A DNA stretch of 64,000 nucleotides, from the NCBI GenBank assembly GCA_027627225.1, contig CM051026.1, positions 4,952,415 through 5,016,414 of the forward strand. The letters run 5' to 3'. Source of the stretch: Congeria kusceri. Its lineage: Eukaryota; Mollusca; Bivalvia; Myida; Dreissenidae. Position numbers and translations under genes: made by a program. Below, in pieces: positions 23,897 to 36,000 of the stretch. Positions within the stretch are counted from its first letter, which is position 1; every line of letters begins with the position of its first letter. Under the pieces are notes generated by a model. The model did no database searches, had not been told where the DNA came from, and worked only from the letters and a program-made list of their open reading frames with translations.

Positions 23897-24735
23897 TAGA
23901 CACTGTAATTGTAATAAACCACATTATATACACATTAAAATACATCTGAAATACATTATCTTAAATAATAAAAAGCTAACAAAACATCCTTGAATTTTTG
24001 CTGTTTTGAAGAAGCATCTTTTCAGGTTTTGATATACTGACTTGTAGCCTGCAAAGAATAGTAGTTTTCCACTATGCCTGTTTCGTAAATTACCCTCTCA
24101 AAAGATTGATGGCTTCCGCCAACAGTCTAAAAATGATAGGCTTTCTGTTTATTATGCACAGAATGATTTACGATCGCAAATGTAAGTAAAGCATACAAGA
24201 ACCATAACTCATAATTGCACGAAAGTTTTGAATACTACCCTTTGTTGATTATTTGTCAGGACTGAAACTATTTTGTTATAGCTCAACTTAGAATATGATA
24301 ATATATTAGCAGAAAGTACATTATAAAAGGACAATTTATCTTTTGCAAAATGATATGTATGCATACAGACAAAGTGGCGCCATGTAGAAAGGCTGCGTAG
24401 ATGGAGGTATCCGTACGGATCACATATTTGTTATTGTCATATCTTCATGAAAACCAAGGAAATGGGATATGACTATGTCTTAATCTACGTTCTGATTGTT
24501 GGATTAACGCTTAAGAATTATTTTTCGAATATTTTGTTTTAAAAATATACAGAGAACAGAGATATTACAGACATTGCTCCAAAATGTGAAGTTTGTAGAC
24601 CATAACAAAGCAGAGCCCATCTCCAAACATAGAATGATTTTCAGGAATGTTCTAGAAGTTAGTTAAGATGTAATAAGCTTTTGTCAGCACTTGGACTATT
24701 AAAGGCTAACGGGATTGCTTCAAAGTGTAATTTAT
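23897..24735. other. Non-coding stretch
   Basis: No gene or repeat recognised. It separates a family a element from a palindromic repeat. Confidence 0.5.
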
Positions 24736-24739
24736 TTTA

Positions 24740-25010
24740 TTTAAGAAATATGTTTAAATTTATTGTTGTTTATGGGCCAATAAACATAATTTGGAGTTCT
24801 GATGCATAGGAATTAAACCATGAGGTTGTTGTTCCGAGTGGCTTAATAGCCAGGCATCAGAACAACAAAGAGTCGTTTATTGGTCGATAAACAACGAAAA
24901 TGCGAACATTACTTTTTGCCTTGTTTATTAGGTAGTTTTACAACTATAATTTTGTTCTTTGTCTATAGAAAAATTAGTCAGTATCATGGTAGAATTGCAA
25001 ATGATTAATA
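24740..25010. repeat. Dispersed palindromic repeat (TTTATTGGC...GATAAACAACG family)
   Basis: Contains TTGTTTATGGGCCAATAAAC, GAATTAAACCATGAGGTTGT, GGTCGATAAACAACGA and TTTGTTCTTTGTCTATAGAA. Related copies are at 31897-32200 (same orientation) and, inverted, at 42290-42410 and 59945-60240. Internal GTTGTTTATTGG/CCAATAAACAAC arms could form hairpins. No coding content. Confidence 0.7.
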
Positions 25011-25084
25011 TTGAATCATTGTTTAATGTGATGGGCCATGTTTCTTCGAACAATTGACAAAACTCGATTGACAAAACTATAATT

Positions 25085-25905
25085 TTTAGCCAGATTTTTC
25101 AACAAAAAATCTAGGCTTATGGATTAGCGAAAAATCGGTCGGTTAAAGTTTTGTATTCCTGTCATATTTAAAAAAAATCTTTGTCAATCTTCATGAAACT
25201 TTGTAGAAATGTTCCTTGAATGTTCTCTACCAAACCTGTAAAATGGTTGCACTTATGTCTCAACGCCATTCTCTTCTAAACCTATGGATAGATTTTCAAA
25301 TTATTTTACACAAATGTTCATTAAGTGTTCCTCTACCAAACTTATTCAAATGGTTCCGCCTCACAGCACAAAATGGCCACTATAGCTAAAAATAGAATTT
25401 GCTTTAAAGTTTTGTATTCCTGTCATATTTTCTAAAGTTCTTGATTAATCTTGATGAAACTTTACACTCTACCAAACTTATTCAATTGGTTCCGCCTCAC
25501 TGCACAAAATGGCCACTAGAGCTAAAAATAGAATTTTCGTTGAAGTTTTGTTTTCCTGTCATATTTTCAAAAGTTCTAAGTCAATCTTGATGAAACTCTA
25601 CAGAAATGTTCGTTGGATGGTCCTCTACCAAAATTGTGAAAAAGGTTCCACTCCACTGCACAAGATGGCCGCAAGAGCTAAAAATATAATTATGTCTAAA
25701 CGCGAATTCTTCTAGACCTATTGCTAGATTTTTAATTAATTTCACACCAGTGTTCGTTTAGTTGTCCTGTATCAAAAGTTATTCAAATGGTTCTGCCTCA
25801 CTGCACAAAATGGCCACAAGAGCTAAAAATACAATTTGCTTTAAAGTTTTGTATTCCTGGCATATTTTCTAAAGTTCTTGATCAAGCTTGATGAAACTTT
25901 ACAGC
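25085..25905 (+). mobile_element. Hairpin-headed array element, family g
   Basis: The head AGCCAGATTTTTCAAC then AAAAAATCTAGGCT (25088-25115) forms a near-perfect hairpin. About four units of roughly 165 bp follow with TTTTGTATTCCTGTCATATT, TTCTTGATCAATCTTGATGA, AACTTTACAGAAATGTTC, TCCTCTACCAAACTTATTCA, TGGTTCCGCCTCACTGCACA and AAAATGGCCAC. No clear (GTCC)n tract remains and no 3' end was recognised. Confidence 0.65.
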
Positions 25906-26465
25906 ATACATTTTAGATCATCAACATGAAACTTCCATTCTTCTTTACCAACATTGACTTGTACATGTAGCTCCATCAGAAAATGAAAATTTCGGCTTTA
26001 ATCTGGTTTCAGCATTTTTCTCTTGTATACAGCGTAAATGGGGTTGGAAAATAGAAATAATTAAACATAATTTTATATTAGGAACTGGATTTATATACAG
26101 CATATTGGATGTCAGTTTTGAATTTATGGCAAAATGACCAAAAGTGGAGGACATAAGGAATACAAGATTTGGTCGAAATATCTTGTTTCATCATGGACCA
26201 AGTTAACCATAGCTTGACCCGATATATCCGGTCTCAGCACTGCAAGGGTTAACCTTCCGTTTTTGCCTACTAACGCTAACCTGAAGTTTTATAATGATTG
26301 CAAAAAAATTTGTAATAATATAAACACTGGTCATCGATGACACTTGCAGGCGGAGGAACATTAGTAGTAGACATTAAATCGATATGAATGTAACGTACCA
26401 TTTCGAAAAATAACAAAATTCTTATTGTATTCAGAATTCACGTAAGATATATGTCCATATAGTTG
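25906..26465. other. Non-coding stretch
   Basis: No gene recognised. A fragment at 26345-26405 resembles 8716-8790 (ATTAGTAGTAG ... ATATGAATG). Confidence 0.5.
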
Positions 26466-26469
26466 GGGC

Positions 26470-27246
26470 CAGTGTTCTGCCATGGATGCGGCCGTGCGCC
26501 ATTGGCGCAAAAATAAACTTCCCCATCAAATGTTTGTAAGCGGGTCCGCGGGCGCACACAATTTGCAAGTATATCATTCGGCGTATTTAGTAAAATTTAT
26601 ATCATTTATCGTTACATCAATTTATAACGATTTTTTCACTAGAATACTAATTCATTAACGCTTTATTGGCAGTGCTTGAACAGTTCAGATACAGTAGTAT
26701 CAATCGATAATTGTAAGCATGAAACAAGCTTTTCAGCAAAAACTGCTAGACGACAGCCGCATTTTGGCAGAAACATCAAAGACGTTTGAAGTCGAATTAC
26801 TGACACCATTGCTATGAGTGTTGCTAATGGTTTGCAGTTTTGGAAGCCCCGCTAATTGATGATGTAACACTGTTACACTTTGTAGTTTTAACAGGTTTCA
26901 TTATTAACGCCTTGTTTTTATAACAGATTTTTTTGTTTGTTCAAATTAAAATTAATAATGCAAGCTTATAAGGTATTTAAGAATGCAGTGTAACATTGAT
27001 CAACATAATTTTATGAATTAATTAAGAACACAGTATTATGTATCAATCCTTTTTCGAACAGAAAATAAAAACAAACATGACTGAAAACAGCTAGTACGAA
27101 CATTTCCAAACAAAAATCTGCTTTGGAAATATTCATGAGGTGAACAACTTTTTTTGTCTGTCTCCCTACATTTTTGTAATTTGTCCCCACTTTTTCAAGC
27201 CTAGAGGGCCCTTGTCCCAAATAGTCCAAATTCAAGGCAGAACACT
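26470..27246. mobile_element. Possible hAT-like non-autonomous element
   Basis: The left end CAGTGTTCTGCC and right end GGCAGAACACT are inverted repeats of about 11 bp. CAGTGTT-type ends are typical of hAT transposons, whose target duplication is usually 8 bp. I could not find a matching duplication, and inner ends are not similar. The interior is AT-rich without a transposase frame. A chance inverted repeat is possible. Confidence 0.4.
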
Positions 27247-27734
27247 AAAATAAAACCATGCAACAAAAAACATAACCACCATAGCAGAATTAGTAAAATA
27301 AAGTTTGTAAAAATGTATGTTTTTATGTACTCATTGATTTCTATGTTCATCTTCAGTATGTCATTGCCAGGCTCGGGAGACCAAGGAAGAGGCTGTGGAC
27401 GCAATAATCCCAGTAACAGGCTGACGGTTCAGCAGGCCTGGTAACTTAGTTTAGTGTTACAGAACTCAATGTTTGACTGCATTTACTGTCAGCATATGAA
27501 CTCTATATGGTCTTGACAAACATACAGAGTAACATTAAATGTAGACTATTATGGGTAATAAAATATGCGTGCAATAGAAACCTTTTGAAGTAGTGTGATA
27601 AATGTTTATGCAAACAGTATTTATGTCTGTTTAAAAAACCTATGCGGACATATTTGATAATGTTCGATTATCTGCCTGCCAAAATCACCCTTCTGTTGCT
27701 TTACGAGTACAGGTGACGTGTTGAGTACTTACAT

Positions 27735-28110
27735 TTTTAGCTCGACTATTCACTGATAAGCTCTAGCTACACTACTCACCTATTCGTCTGCGTAATGCTC
27801 TCGTTAAGGTTTGCTTGCCACGAGCACATATATGTAACTACAGATATTCAATTGAAACTTCACACATGGCTTCAGGGTCATTATATAAGGTCACTGGCCA
27901 AGACCCATAACTGTGACCAGCATTTTAGCAGAAGTATGTCCCTTTTTGTACTAAGAAATTCAGGGTTAAAGTTTGTGTGTATCTACTGTATCTACTACAG
28001 AATTCTGATATTCAACTGAAACTTCACACATGCCTTCAGGGTCATTATATAAGGTCACTGGCCAATACCCATAACTGTGGCCAGCATTTTAGCAGAATTA
28101 TGCCCCTTAT
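27735..28110 (+). mobile_element. Family e element, 5' part
   Basis: Begins with the family e head TTTTTAGCTCGACTATTC at 27734-27751. Two units of about 170 bp follow: ATTCAATTGAAACTTCACAC, CATTATATAAGGTCACTGGC, CATTTTAGCAGAA(T/G)TATG, TTCAGGGTTAAAGTTTG. It is cut at about 28110, where a family a-like head begins inside TTATGCCCC. Confidence 0.75.
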
Positions 28111-28440
28111 TATTATGCTTCCGACGGGAACTTTGGGAGCATATGGTTATCGCATCGTCTGTCGGTTCTTCCCTCTGTCCGTCCGTCTGTCTGTCAAGCT
28201 TATTTTGCGGAGCATAACTCTATTAGTATTAAAGGGATTCAAATGAAACTGCATTTAATGATAGAGGACAATGAGAGGAAGTTCAGAGTACAAGGACCAC
28301 AACTCTTTCTTCAATATTTATGAAGTTATTGCCATTTGTTAACCAAATTTTTCAAAGAATAATTTCTGTTATTAGATTGGGGTATGTCGTTGGGCCTGCA
28401 GGCGGACAGTGGGTGGCGGCATCAACTTTTTGTTTCCGCT
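28111..28440 (+). mobile_element. Hairpin-headed element, family a-like head
   Basis: The head ATGCTTCCGACGGGAACTTTGGGAGCAT folds on itself; a (CTGTCCGTCCGTCTGTCTGTC) tract follows at 28174-28194, then the unit CGGAGCATAACTCTATTAGT ... AATGAAACT ... GAGGACAATGAGAGGAAGT. It leads into two long arrays and seems nested in the family e element that resumes near 30640. Confidence 0.6.
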
Positions 28441-29850
28441 CTCTTACTCGAGAACGGATTAAAATGTTTTAATGAAACTTAATGCATAGATACCTTATAT
28501 CAAGACCTTGCTTTTATATTGCATACAGGGTGGGTGGGGTCAAAGTCAAGGTCACCATTACTAAAAATAGGAAAACAGTTTCCGTTCAATAACTTGACAA
28601 CGCATCGAGATATTTTAATGAAACTTCATAAATAGATGCCTTATATTGAGACCTCGCTTGGGATTGCATATGGGTTGGGTGGGGTCAAGGTCACCCTTAC
28701 TAAAAATAGATAAACGGTTTCCGCTCAATAACTTCAGAAGGCATTATTGATATTTTAATGAAACTTCATACATTGATGCCTTATATCAAGACCTCGCTTG
28801 GGATTGCATATGGGGTGGTTGGGGTCAAGGTCACTATTGCTGAAAATAGAAAAACGGTTTTCGCTCAATAACTTGAGAATGCATCGAGATATTTTGGTGA
28901 AACTTCATACAAAGATACCTTATATCAAGATCTCGCCTGGGATTGCATTTGGGATGGGTGGGGTCACGGCCAAAGTCACCTGTACTAAAAATAGAAAAAT
29001 GGTTTCCACACAATAACTTGAGAATTCATAGAAATATTTTAATGAAACTTCGAACGTATATTCCTTATATCGAGACCTTGCTTGAGATTGCATATGGAGT
29101 GGGTGAGGTCATGGCCAAGGTCACTGTTACATGTATACCTTATATTGAGACCTTGCTTATGATTGCATATGGGGTGGGGTCAACATAAAGGTCACCGTAA
29201 CTAAAAAACGGTCTCTGCTCAATAACTTGAGAACGCATCGAGATATTTTAATGAAACTTCATACATATGCACCTTATATCGAAGCCTTGAATGAGATTGC
29301 ATATGGGTGTGGGTGTGGTCAAGGTCAAGGTGACAGATACTAAAAATAGAAAATGGTTTCCACTTAATTACTTGAAAACACATCAAGATGTTTTAATCAA
29401 ACTTTATACATAGATACCTTATATTGGGACCTCTCTTGGGATTGCATATGTGGTGGGTGGGGTCAGGGTCATCATTGCTAAAAATAGAAAAACGGTTTTA
29501 GCTTAATTACTTGACAATGCATAGAGATATTTTAATGAAACTTCAAGACCTCCCTTGGGATTGCATATAGTGTAGGTGGTGTCAAAGTTTCCTTTACTAA
29601 ACATAGACAAATTGTTTCCTCTTAAGATATTTAAGTGAAACTTCATACATAGATACCTTGTGTCTAGACCACGCTTTGGATTGCATATGGGGTGGGTGAG
29701 ATCAAGGTCCATGTCAATGTTACTAAAAATACAAAAACGATTTCTGCTCAATAATTTGAGAACGCATTGCGATACATAGATACCTTATAAAGAGACCTCG
29801 CTTAGGAATGCTTATGGCACCCAGAACTTTATTTCATTATTGTGCTGTCT
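28440..29850 (+). repeat. Tandem array of about 140-bp units, roughly ten copies
   Basis: Same unit as 10741-11430: AATAACTTGAGAACGCATCG, ATATTTTAATGAAACTTCAT, ACCTTATATCAAGACCTCGC, TTGGGATTGCATATGGGGTG, GGGTGGGGTCAAGGTCACC, ACTAAAAATAGAAAAACGG. Copies are diverged by substitutions and small deletions. The open frames here are array shadows. Confidence 0.88.
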
Positions 29851-29884
29851 TTTATGCATTTCGTTGGAAAAATGTGGTTTTCGT

Positions 29885-30545
29885 GGAATTTCCATATTTC
29901 TAAGTTTTCTTGTGCAGAGCATACCTCCATTAGTATTTTAAGGATTTAAATGAAACTTCATATAATGATAGAGGACAGTGAGAGGAAGTGCAGAGCATGA
30001 GGACAACACCTCTTTCTTCAATATTTACAGAGTTATTGCCCTTTGTTTTTTCCTTTTTTGAAGCATTAATTTACTTGTGCGGATCATATCTCTGTTAGTT
30101 TTGATTGGATTCAAACGAAACTTTATGTAATAATAGAGGACAATGAGAGGAAGTGCAGAGCACAAGGATCGCAACTCTTTCTTTGTCTTATTTTCGTATG
30201 TGAAGCATTAATTCTCTGGTGCGGAGCATAACTCCATTAGCGTTGAAGGGATTAAAATGAAACTTCATATAATGATAGAGGCTGATGAGAGGAAGTGCAG
30301 AGCAAAAAGGCCATAACTGTTTCTTCAATATTTACAGAGTTATTGCCCTTTGTTTATTTTTCTTGTGCGGAGCAAAAAGGCCATAACTGTTTCTTCAATA
30401 TTTACAGAGTTATTGCCCTTTGTTTATTTTTCTTGTGCGGAGCATAACTCCATTAGCGTTAAAGGGATTCAAATGAAACTTTATATATTGATAGAGAACA
30501 TCGAGAGGAAGTGCAGAGTACAAGGAGCATAACTCTTTTAGTAGG
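29885..30545 (+). repeat. Tandem array of about 155-bp units (GCGGAGCATAACTCCATTAG family)
   Basis: Four to five units with GTGCGGAGCATAACTCC, AAGGGATTCAAATGAAACTT, ATGATAGAGGACAATGAGAG, GAAGTGCAGAGCACAAGG and ACAGAGTTATTGCCCTTTG. The same unit appears once at 28200-28340 and in the family c element at 42710-42850. Confidence 0.85.
30301..30440 (+). repeat. Perfect 70-bp tandem duplication
   Basis: Two adjacent identical 70-base blocks, beginning AGCAAAAAGGCCATAACTG and ending TTTTTCTTGTGCGG. Surrounding units of the same family differ at many sites, so this is a young duplication or an assembly effect. Confidence 0.9.
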
Positions 30546-30639
30546 TAGCATAATTTTTTCCAACATGTAACTGACATTGTGTTGCCTTCATCTGACAAGC
30601 ATATGCTTTGGGGGAATACGTCATATCCTGTGGCAAGCC

Positions 30640-31497
30640 TTGTTGCACTTAGAAAATTCAGGTTTAGGTTTGTGTGCAAGAGAAAATTCAGGTTAAGGAT
30701 TGTTTGCACGAAGTACATGTCTCTCTAACTACTACGGATATTTAAAAGAAACTTCACAAATGTCTTTGGGGTCATTATGTAAAGTCACTGACCAAGGCCA
30801 ATAACTCTGACCTGCAATTTAGCAAAATTATGCCCCTTTTTGTACTTCAGGTTAAAGATTGCGTGCAGCAACTCCATATCTCTATAATTACTACAGATAG
30901 CTTGATTGCATCGAAAGTCTTTGGCTTATAGAGACACTTTTGAGTCCGTTTTCTGGGAAAAACTAGTACTTGGTGTCTTTGGAAAGATTTTGAGAATGCT
31001 CCCTGAGTGGGGATCGATCCCAGGACCTCTTGGTCCCAAGGCAGACATCCTATCCACTACACCATTGCGACTTCATATATGTTTGTGGTCATTATGTTGG
31101 TCACTGACCAAGATTCATAACTCTGAACTGCAATTTAGCAGAATTATGCCCCTTTTTGTACTTATAAATTTAGGTTAAAGTTAGTGTGCAACAACTCTAT
31201 ATCTCTATAACTACTACAGATATTGAGTTGAAACTTTACACATGTCTTCATAAGGTCACTCTCCAAGGCCCATAGCTCTGACCTGCAATTTAGTAGAATT
31301 ATCTCTATATCTGCTACAGATAATCAATTAAAACATCACACATGTCTTCAAGGTCATTATATACGGTCACTTACCAAGGCATATAACTGTGACCAGCATT
31401 TTAGGAGAAGTATGCCTCTTTTTTTGTAGTGATAAAGGCTGATAACTCTGACAAAGCGGTTGAATAGTTGAGCGCGCTGTCCTGAGACAGCTTTTGT
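30640..31497 (+). mobile_element. Family e element, 3' part, with a SINE inside
   Basis: Units TTCAGGTTAAGGTTTG, ACTACGGATATT, GGTCACTGACCAAGGC, TTTAGC(A/G)(A/G)AATTATGCCCC run to the family e end TTGAATAGTTGAGCGCGCTG, TCCTGAGACAGCTTTTGTT at 31460-31497. The array is interrupted at 30900-31069 by a tRNA-derived SINE. Confidence 0.75.
30900..31069 (-). mobile_element. tRNA-derived SINE inserted in the repeat array
   Basis: The host unit reads CTACAGATA on the left and continues GAACTTCA-like (GACTTCATATATG) on the right, so about 170 bp were inserted. On the minus strand the insert starts GCAATGGTGTAGTGGATAGG (A-box region) and has a B box GGATCGATCCC near 31012-31022. The anticodon position would be TGG (Pro-like), but stems are poor, so it is a SINE head rather than a tRNA gene. 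Confidence 0.65.
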
Positions 31498-31896
31498 TAA
31501 TATAAAGCTTGATGAAGTCTTCACTTATAATTATTAACACAACATCCACATGAGTGCCAATATTATTTAGTTGTATACCCGAACAGATGGGCCTGGCAGT
31601 GATGTACATAAAATAGATTGGTCAGCCAGGGAGTAAACAGCTGGAATGGAACTCGAGCCAGACACAGGTCCTGTACCGACAGAAGTGACCTTGGTTGTGG
31701 TAGCTATTGAGTTGAGGATTGCAACCCGAGGTATTGCCAAGGTAAGATGACATGGATATCAACAACAACAGTTGCTAAAGCAGTGAAACGCTGCCCAAAT
31801 GTAGTGTGGTTGCACCCAACAGATTTTTAGCCCACTAATCTCGAACTGAGATATATTGTGGTCAGTCATCCTCCGGCATCTGTTGCTAATTAAGAA
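31498..31896. other. Non-coding stretch
   Basis: No gene recognised. The minus-strand frame at 31367-31609 overlaps the 3' end of the family e repeat and is not credible. Confidence 0.5.
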
Positions 31897-32200
31897 ATAT
31901 TTTTGCATTTAGAGTTGTTCATTGGCTAATCAACAGCGATTTTGTGTTCTGATGTAAATGAATTAAACCACAAGGCTGTGTGTATTATAGCCGATAAACA
32001 ACGATAATGCGAAAGTTATTTCAATTGTAACATGACCTAACAACATTGTTTTTGCAATTACAATGCAAACTATATTTGACAGTTTCTGAAGTATTTTGGG
32101 GGGTTGTTTATTGGTAATTACACAACTGTGAATTGTGTTCTTTGTCTATAGAAAACTGCACGTGACATGTTAGAATTGTAATTCATTGTGAATATTTTGC
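31897..32200. repeat. Dispersed palindromic repeat, second copy
   Basis: Matches 24740-25010 in order: TTAAGAAATAT, GATTTTGTGTTCTGATG, GAATTAAACCACAAGGCTGT, GCCGATAAACAACGATAATG, TTGTTTATTGG, TTGTGTTCTTTGTCTATAGA. Diverged by substitutions and gaps. Confidence 0.65.
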
Positions 32201-33016
32201 TTTAAACAACCTGTTCTCTGAAAACACTACATGGAAGTTGAAAAACTTTTTAAAATGGGCATAATTAATTGTTCAGATGCTTTCCAATGAAGTTGATCTT
32301 GTAAAAATGGTAAATATATACAATTTTTTTTTTCCGTTGCTGCCTCAGACATTTTATTTGAAGTTTGATTGTGAGTCTTCACAGAATCAGTTGGAATTTA
32401 CATTTGATACTGACAGTATGCCATTAATATGGGTCAGACAATTAAAGTGTTTTAAGACAGGACTTGTCTCCCTTAGATTTTTATTATTGAAGCTTAAATT
32501 ATATTGCAAGATTTTAACAATGCAATTGTTTTAAAATCACTAAAGAACAAAAATCAAGTCAGTATGGTGTTTTGGCAAAAGGAAGTGACAACTGTGATAA
32601 AATAGTCAGTGTGGGAAATCTGTTACATACCGGTAATAAACATTATATAGACCTTAATCAGTACACGTTTAAACCAGCTGTATTTGGTCTGTGTGATAAA
32701 AACTAGTTTATTGTAACCTACTATTCAGCTACAAACCTTCTTTGGCGCAGTGTAATGTTTAATGTAACCCAATACTCACGTGACCTAATACTCACGTGAC
32801 AGTTAACATAGATACACTGTTTACTTGTATCAGTCCACTGATCGTCATTTGAAGGTTATTTTGGTTTTTGTTCAGTTGGAAATTTTTTATTGCTTGACTA
32901 TTGACACTAGCATTTAATGTGTGATTTCTGGACTATTAATTTATTTTAAACGAGATACTTAATATTTCAGCTGAATTTAAGTTGAAACTTTTGTTTGTTG
33001 AAAGTCAGTTAGCAAA
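32201..33016 (+). promoter_or_regulatory. Upstream region of the TRIM-like gene
   Basis: AT-rich and repeat-free, the longest such stretch next to a real gene in this window, so it probably holds the promoter. CACGTGAC occurs twice (about 32777 and 32793, E-box-like). A possible acceptor TTAATATTTCAG lies about 45 bases before the ATG, which would put the true transcription start in an upstream non-coding exon. A strong pyrimidine-rich acceptor at 32349 begins a short open stretch that lacks a good donor; see rejected items. Confidence 0.4.
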
Positions 33017-36000
33017 ATGGCGACATTTTCTATGTCTACTGTTGCTAAAGGGTCAGATGAATTTAAAGATTTTTGTTGTGTGATCTGCGAAGAGCAATCT
33101 ATTGAGGTAGTCGCAGAATTTTACTGTGAAACATGTTTAAAGTTTTACTGTGGAGAATGTAATCATCTTCATGGTCAGTTGTTTAAAAAACATTCCCCTT
33201 ATGGAAGGGGAGATATGAACAAATGGCCAATTTCAAAGAAGGTGGAGGATTTTCTGTTGAAATGCGAAGTTCACAGAGATAAACAATTGGAAATGTTCTG
33301 CAATGACCACAGTCAGCTGTGCTGCACTAATTGCGCTTTCCTTAACCACAGGTATTTCAGAAAATGTTGTTTGCTCTAATTGTTTTTGGAATAACAATAA
33401 ACTGTGTTACAGTAACATAGTTCATAATTTTCCATTCATTAATTCAGTATTTTCCATGGATCAATTCAAATTTAAAAAAAAATCATATTAATTAATTTTA
33501 AGAATGAGATATTCTTTGATTTACAAACTTTGGACGTCTTGGTTATTTTGACTATATTAAATTTTAATAAGTTTTTTATTGACATTTTATTTTGTTTTAT
33601 CTTCGAAAACATTATTGAAATAAAAACTAATATATTGAAATAAAAACTAATAATTAGCTGTGTAATCAAGTTAAGACCAATAACAAATAATGACAGTCTC
33701 AAGAAATGAGAAATCACAGCTGTAAACAACCTGTATTTACCTAGATACCAATGATTAACATATTAACTAATAACTGGGTAGTAATATCAATATATATCTT
33801 TGAAGTTTAATGAGTTTTGGTGGTTTACTGTATTACCACGTGACTGTAAATAGCTCAGAAACCTCGACACATAAACCTGACTAGAGAAGTCTAGCATTAA
33901 TGTGCACGTGGAGTGTTTCCTATATTTATACTAGGTGTTGTTTGGGTATGTGTTTAACATGTTCATTCATTAAATTTAATTGTATTACTGTATTCACAGT
34001 CTCACAGTGGCATAATCTTACACCAATGTTAAATTGATTCAAGTAACGAATCTAATGTATTTAATGTAACAGATTTGTAAGATATAATTTATTCATCAAA
34101 GTCAGTTTTAGGGTAATTTTCCTGTGCTTTTTATCAGTTACACATGCATTACTGCGCTTTCTGCACTTATCCTCAAACAAAGTAGTCATTGTATTAATCT
34201 GACTATTTATTTGCATTCTCCATGTTGAAGCTTGAAGAAAAATACATGTGTACTATTTACAAAATAGACATTGAGTGCATCTAATTATGCCCCCCATCAG
34301 AAATGGCCGGGTATATTGGTTTGCTAATGTCGGTGTGTCCGTCGGTAGACCACTTTTCTTTCTGCTGTCCAAGTCCAACAATTTTTGTCCAATCCTCACC
34401 AAACTTCATGAAAATGTTTCTGGCCATAATATCTCTACCAAATTCGATAATCAGCCAAATCACCCTAGGAATTATTGAGTTATGGTTCTTGAATGATCTA
34501 AAATTGGTATTTTTGTGTCGCCTAAAAAGCGACATATAGGGGGTACTTTTGGCTGTGGCGGCGTTGTCAGCGGCGTCCCCTGCAGTTGTTTGCAGACAAT
34601 AACTTGAGAAGATTTTATCGAATCACTATGAAACTTTAGGGAAGTGTTAGTAGGCATAAAAAGGTTAAGTTTCATTTTCGGCATATTCCCTCTTATCGTA
34701 CTTGAGTTATGCCCCTTTTTAAAAAAAAGTTTAAATAAGACTTGTTCAGACAGTAACTTGAGAAGTTTTTGTGCAATCATTATGAAAAGGCATAAAAGGA
34801 ATGTTAAGTTAAGTTTCGGCATAATTGCTGTTATTGTACTTGAGTTATGCTGCGTCAGGCGAAACACCCGACTCGCAGAGTTCTAGTTAGACATTTCCGC
34901 TCTATAAGTTCAACAGTTTTCATCCAATCTTCAGAAAAAAAACAGGAAAAATAATCAGCCAAATTACCCCAGGAAGTACAGAGGTTTGGCCCTTGATTTA
35001 TCAAAATTGGCCTTTTTATCAGTATAGACTTTAAATGTCCAACAGTTTTCATCCAATCCTCACCAAACTCTATATTTTAATGATTTGCTTTCAACAGAGA
35101 TAGGGCATAACTGTTTTACTGACGGCTCTTGTTATTGTATATATGACATTCCCATGGTACATGCTTTGAAATAAGAATTGTCATCTTGTCTGAATATAAA
35201 TTTAATTTCATCTATTTGTGCTTTAATATATATACTGTCGTTTTGTTTTTCAGACTGTGCACTAAAGTGACACTCATTTCTGAGTCAGTCAAAACACAGT
35301 CCACTGACCTGCAGCAACTTTCTGGCTTGCTCCAAACTATTCTGGAAGTAATGAAAAGCCTGCAGAAGAAACAGGAGGCCTGCATGCAGTCTGTGCAGGG
35401 GTCATATGATGAACAATTACAATATGTCAGAGAAACACGCCGAAAAATAAATGCAGCTTTAGACAAGATAGAAACAAACACCTTGAATGAAATGAAAGCA
35501 ACACTGACGAGCCTCCAAGCTTCTCTCAAGACAGATGCTGAGAACTGCATCAGACTTCGGGATCAATTGAAAAAACTTCATGAGGCAATACAGGACATAA
35601 GTGATAAGAGCAAAGAGGAACTCTCCTTCATAGTGAGCAAGAAATGTAATGATAAAATACAACAGTCTGAAACATATCTGCAAGAGAACTCTGTTCAGGT
35701 TGAACATTCACTAACATTCCAGCCTAACAGTGACATTGAGCAGTACTTGTCCAAACTGTCAGGTCTGGGGAGGATTGTACACAGTACCCAGCCATTGACA
35801 GTGCAGGGAAACCCAGACCAAGTATTGACTGTTAAAGGAAAGTCAGAGTATAATGTGCGCATACCAAGTGATTCATCAGCATGCTATATCAGTGGCATAT
35901 GTGTTCTCCCTGATGGCCAGATTCTTGTTGTAGACTACAGTAATAAGAAATTAAAGCTGCTGGACCAGCAGTACAGGGTGCTTACTCATTGTGATGTGTC

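Noticed and set aside
27357..27440. Possible small exon between TTCATCTTCAG and G|GTAACT
   Set aside because: It can be read in more than one frame with different donors (MSLPGSGDQG... or CHCQARETKE...), and neither phase fits the neighbouring candidate exons.
32277..32534. Possible exon after a strong pyrimidine-rich acceptor at 32349
   Set aside because: The open stretch (TFYLKFDCESSQNQLEFTF...) looks protein-like, but no convincing donor, phase partner or domain was found. It may deserve an RNA check.
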